From: Gammaproteobacteria bacterium
Lineage (GTDB): Bacteria; Pseudomonadota; Gammaproteobacteria; Arenicellales; Arenicellaceae
Length of the DNA: 7,183 nt
Assembly: GCA_003485905.1 (NCBI GenBank)
Contig: DNHK01000187.1
Coordinates: 1-7,183, forward strand
Reading direction: 5' to 3'
The notes beneath the pieces are model-generated. The model made no database searches. It was not told the DNA's origin and worked only from the letters and a program-made list of their open reading frames with translations. Within the stretch, counting starts at the first letter, position 1. Each line of letters begins with the position of its first letter. This document shows, in pieces, positions 6,469-7,183 of this stretch. Made by a program: the position numbers and the translations under genes.

Positions 6469-6777
6469 CTCTTCGATATCACGACTGTCGATTTCTATCG
6501 TGTGTCCGTCGCCAGCTTCGTAAATCACACGAAAATCATTGTCTGGAATTGCAAATGTATAGTCGCTGAATTCGCCCATCTCCCCTTGTATCAATACCTT
6601 ACCTGCTTCGTCCACAATCCTCATCGCTATGCCTGCCGCACTACCTCCATCGCTAAAGCCACCTTCGCAAGTAATTGTATTATCGCCATTATCATAGCAA
6701 TCACAGATTGGCGTGTGCCCCAAAGCTGGATTTGAAACAGATCCGCTAAGAGCCAGCACAAACAAAATTTTTTTCAT
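6466..6777 (-). CDS. Small secreted Cys/His protein, first gene of the metal-uptake cluster
   Basis: A 103-residue exported protein of no assigned function. The signal peptide is residues 1-20 (MKKILFVLAL core) and likely cleavage is at NPALG|HTPICDC, giving a mature protein of about 83 residues that starts with His21. It carries Cys25, Cys27 and Cys37 in HTPICDCYDNGDNTITCEGG, then GFSDGGSAAG, a short beta-rich stretch and His92 (AGDGHTIEI), with an acidic C-terminus (SRDIEE). I recognise similar small proteins with an H-T-P-x-C-x-C opening and a 'CEGGFSDGSSA' segment beside DUF4198/metal uptake genes, but cannot name a family. An N-terminal His plus Cys/His pattern suggests metal binding in the periplasm (inference). 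ATG at 6777 has a modest ribosome site (AGAGA, 8 bases upstream). It is the promoter-proximal gene, 90 bases before the DUF4198 gene. Confidence 0.8.
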   Translation of the reverse strand: MKKILFVLALSGSVSNPALGHTPICDCYDNGDNTITCEGGFSDGGSAAGIAMRIVDEAGKVLIQGEMGEFSDYTFAIPDNDFRVIYEAGDGHTIEIDSRDIEE

Positions 6778-6803
6778 ACAGCAGTCTCTATGGTTACCCT
6801 GTC

Positions 6804-6819
6804 ATTTCAAGTTTGAAAT
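6804..6819. promoter_or_regulatory. Perfect 16-base palindrome ATTTCAA-GT-TTGAAAT, likely operator
   Basis: Two 7-base arms with a 2-base centre lie 27 bases upstream of the first gene of the metal cluster, just at the predicted transcription start. The position suits a repressor site. It does not match the E. coli Zur consensus that I know, so the regulator is unknown. Confidence 0.5.
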
Positions 6820-6823
6820 TAAG

Positions 6824-6852
6824 ATGTTAGTCGAGTCGAGATTTCTAACCAA
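6824..6852 (-). promoter_or_regulatory. Candidate promoter of the metal-uptake cluster
   Basis: On the minus strand TTGGTT (6847-6852) and TAACAT (6824-6829) are separated by 17 bases, a fair sigma-70 arrangement (3/6 and 4/6 matches). A start near 6817 would give a ~40-base leader before the ATG at 6777. The 16-base palindrome at 6804-6819 would then cover the start site. This is inferred only from base composition and position. Confidence 0.35.
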
Positions 6853-6873
6853 GTGACAGAAAGTTTTGGATCC

Positions 6874-6890
6874 GTTAACAAATTGTTAAC
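6874..6890. promoter_or_regulatory. 17-base palindrome GTTAACAA-A-TTGTTAAC
   Basis: Perfect 8-base arms around a single A, which also reads as two GTTAAC words with an 11-base period. It sits upstream of both divergent transcription units, about 100 bases before either start region, as expected for a shared regulator site. The binding protein is unknown. Confidence 0.5.
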
Positions 6891-6905
6891 ACCTGACTTA
6901 ATTTT

Positions 6906-6923
6906 CTGACGGTAAAGCGTCAG
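6906..6923. other. Inverted repeat CTGACG-N6-CGTCAG
   Basis: Perfect 6-base arms with a 6-base spacer in the divergent region, without a following T run, so not a terminator. It may be another protein-binding dyad; chance is not excluded. Confidence 0.3.
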
Positions 6924-6976
6924 TGCTGCCTTTGATTCAAAATATTTCTCTCTCTTCTATGCTACAACCCTTTATT

Positions 6977-6982
6977 TATAAT
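6977..6982 (+). promoter_or_regulatory. Candidate -10 element (TATAAT) of the rightward gene
   Basis: A consensus TATAAT lies about 58 bases before the ATG at 7041. No good -35 box is found at 16-18 bases upstream, so an activator may be required. Transcription would start near 6989, just before the second GTTAAC pair. Confidence 0.35.
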
Positions 6983-6991
6983 CCTTTAGCA

Positions 6992-7011
6992 ACGTTAACG
7001 TATTTGTTAAC
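6992..7011. promoter_or_regulatory. Second GTTAAC pair, including palindrome ACGTTAACGT
   Basis: GTTAAC occurs at 6994-6999 and 7006-7011 (12-base period), and the first copy is embedded in the 10-base palindrome ACGTTAACGT (6992-7001). It lies between the TATAAT at 6977-6982 and the ATG at 7041, where a bound regulator would block transcription. It echoes the pair at 6874-6890. Confidence 0.4.
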
Positions 7012-7040
7012 ATTATAAAAATCTATTTGAAAACCTACAC

Positions 7041-7183
7041 ATGTTAGCTCAAGAATCGGATCATAAAATGCAAGACCAACTCGACCGGATAAAGCGATCC
7101 GGCGCGCTTGGGCGATCTCCTGCGTACGCCAAGCTACTCGATTATCTAGCTGAGAATACGCAGGATGGTGTCTCGTGCAGTGA
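7041..7183 (+). CDS. N-terminal fragment of a probable signalling/TPR-type protein, truncated by window edge
   Basis: An open frame of 47 complete codons from ATG at 7041 runs off the right edge; an in-frame TAA at 7008-7010 excludes a start further upstream, and a second ATG at 7068 is an alternative. The segment QLDRIKRSGALGRSP followed by YAKLLDYLAENTQDG resembles the 'qL.rIl.s..f..s.rl..lL.ylve.tl.G' opening of a domain found at the N-terminus of large proteins annotated as adenylate-cyclase-like, TolB-like or TPR proteins (recognised from memory, short match). In that family the next residues would read roughly 'lKEy.ia..vfgR', which lies outside the window. No clear ribosome site precedes either ATG. 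It is transcribed away from the metal cluster and shares its upstream region, but a regulatory link is only a guess. Confidence 0.55.
   Translation, partial: MLAQESDHKMQDQLDRIKRSGALGRSPAYAKLLDYLAENTQDGVSCS

Noticed and set aside
6831..6840. Tandem TCGAG repeat (two units)
   Set aside because: Only ten bases long and inside the spacer of the candidate promoter; likely chance.
6874..6890. Zur box
   Set aside because: GTTAAC and its mirror copy resemble the GTTA...TAAC ends of the gammaproteobacterial Zur site, but the spacing and inner bases do not fit the consensus I know, so I list it only as an unassigned palindrome.
1..7183. CRISPR arrays, tRNA/rRNA genes, insertion sequences, phage or attachment sites
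   Set aside because: No regularly spaced repeats, RNA gene-like segments, transposase or integrase frames, or terminal inverted repeats were seen.

Overview
This window looks like chromosomal DNA from a Gram-negative proteobacterium, most likely a gammaproteobacterium. The evidence is signal peptides for a periplasm, moderate GC, compact coupled operons and the gene families present. The species cannot be named from the sequence.

Left part (1-1149, + strand): the C-terminal end of a multi-pass GT-C type glycosyltransferase, followed 5 bases later by a complete family 2 glycosyltransferase. The likely logic is that the GT2 enzyme charges a polyprenyl phosphate with a sugar, and the membrane GT-C enzyme uses that donor for extracytoplasmic glycosylation.

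Central part (1173-6777, - strand, read right to left): a seven-gene cluster for transition-metal uptake. The order is a 103-residue secreted Cys/His protein, a DUF4198 periplasmic protein, a membrane-anchored protein that looks like DUF6162, a metal-binding lipocalin-independent cluster A-I (ZnuA/TroA-like) solute-binding protein, an ABC ATPase, an ABC-3 family permease, and a second solute-binding protein that has lost the metal ligands. The last five genes are tightly packed (gaps of 15-20 bases or less, one 1-base overlap). The core is ZnuABC-like. The unusual parts are the accessory periplasmic proteins and the degenerate second binding protein. Two of the secreted proteins would begin with histidine after signal cleavage, which suggests periplasmic metal handling before delivery to the transporter. 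The metal (Zn, Mn, Ni, Co or Cu) cannot be decided from sequence. No regulator gene or TonB receptor for the system lies in the window.

Right part (6778-7183): a 263-base divergent intergenic region rich in dyads and repeats (a 16-base palindrome, two pairs of GTTAAC, a 6-base-arm inverted repeat). It is followed by the first 47 codons of a + strand gene whose N-terminus resembles a domain found at the start of large signalling or TPR proteins. The metal cluster and the left glycosyltransferase pair converge, with only 23 bases between their stop codons.
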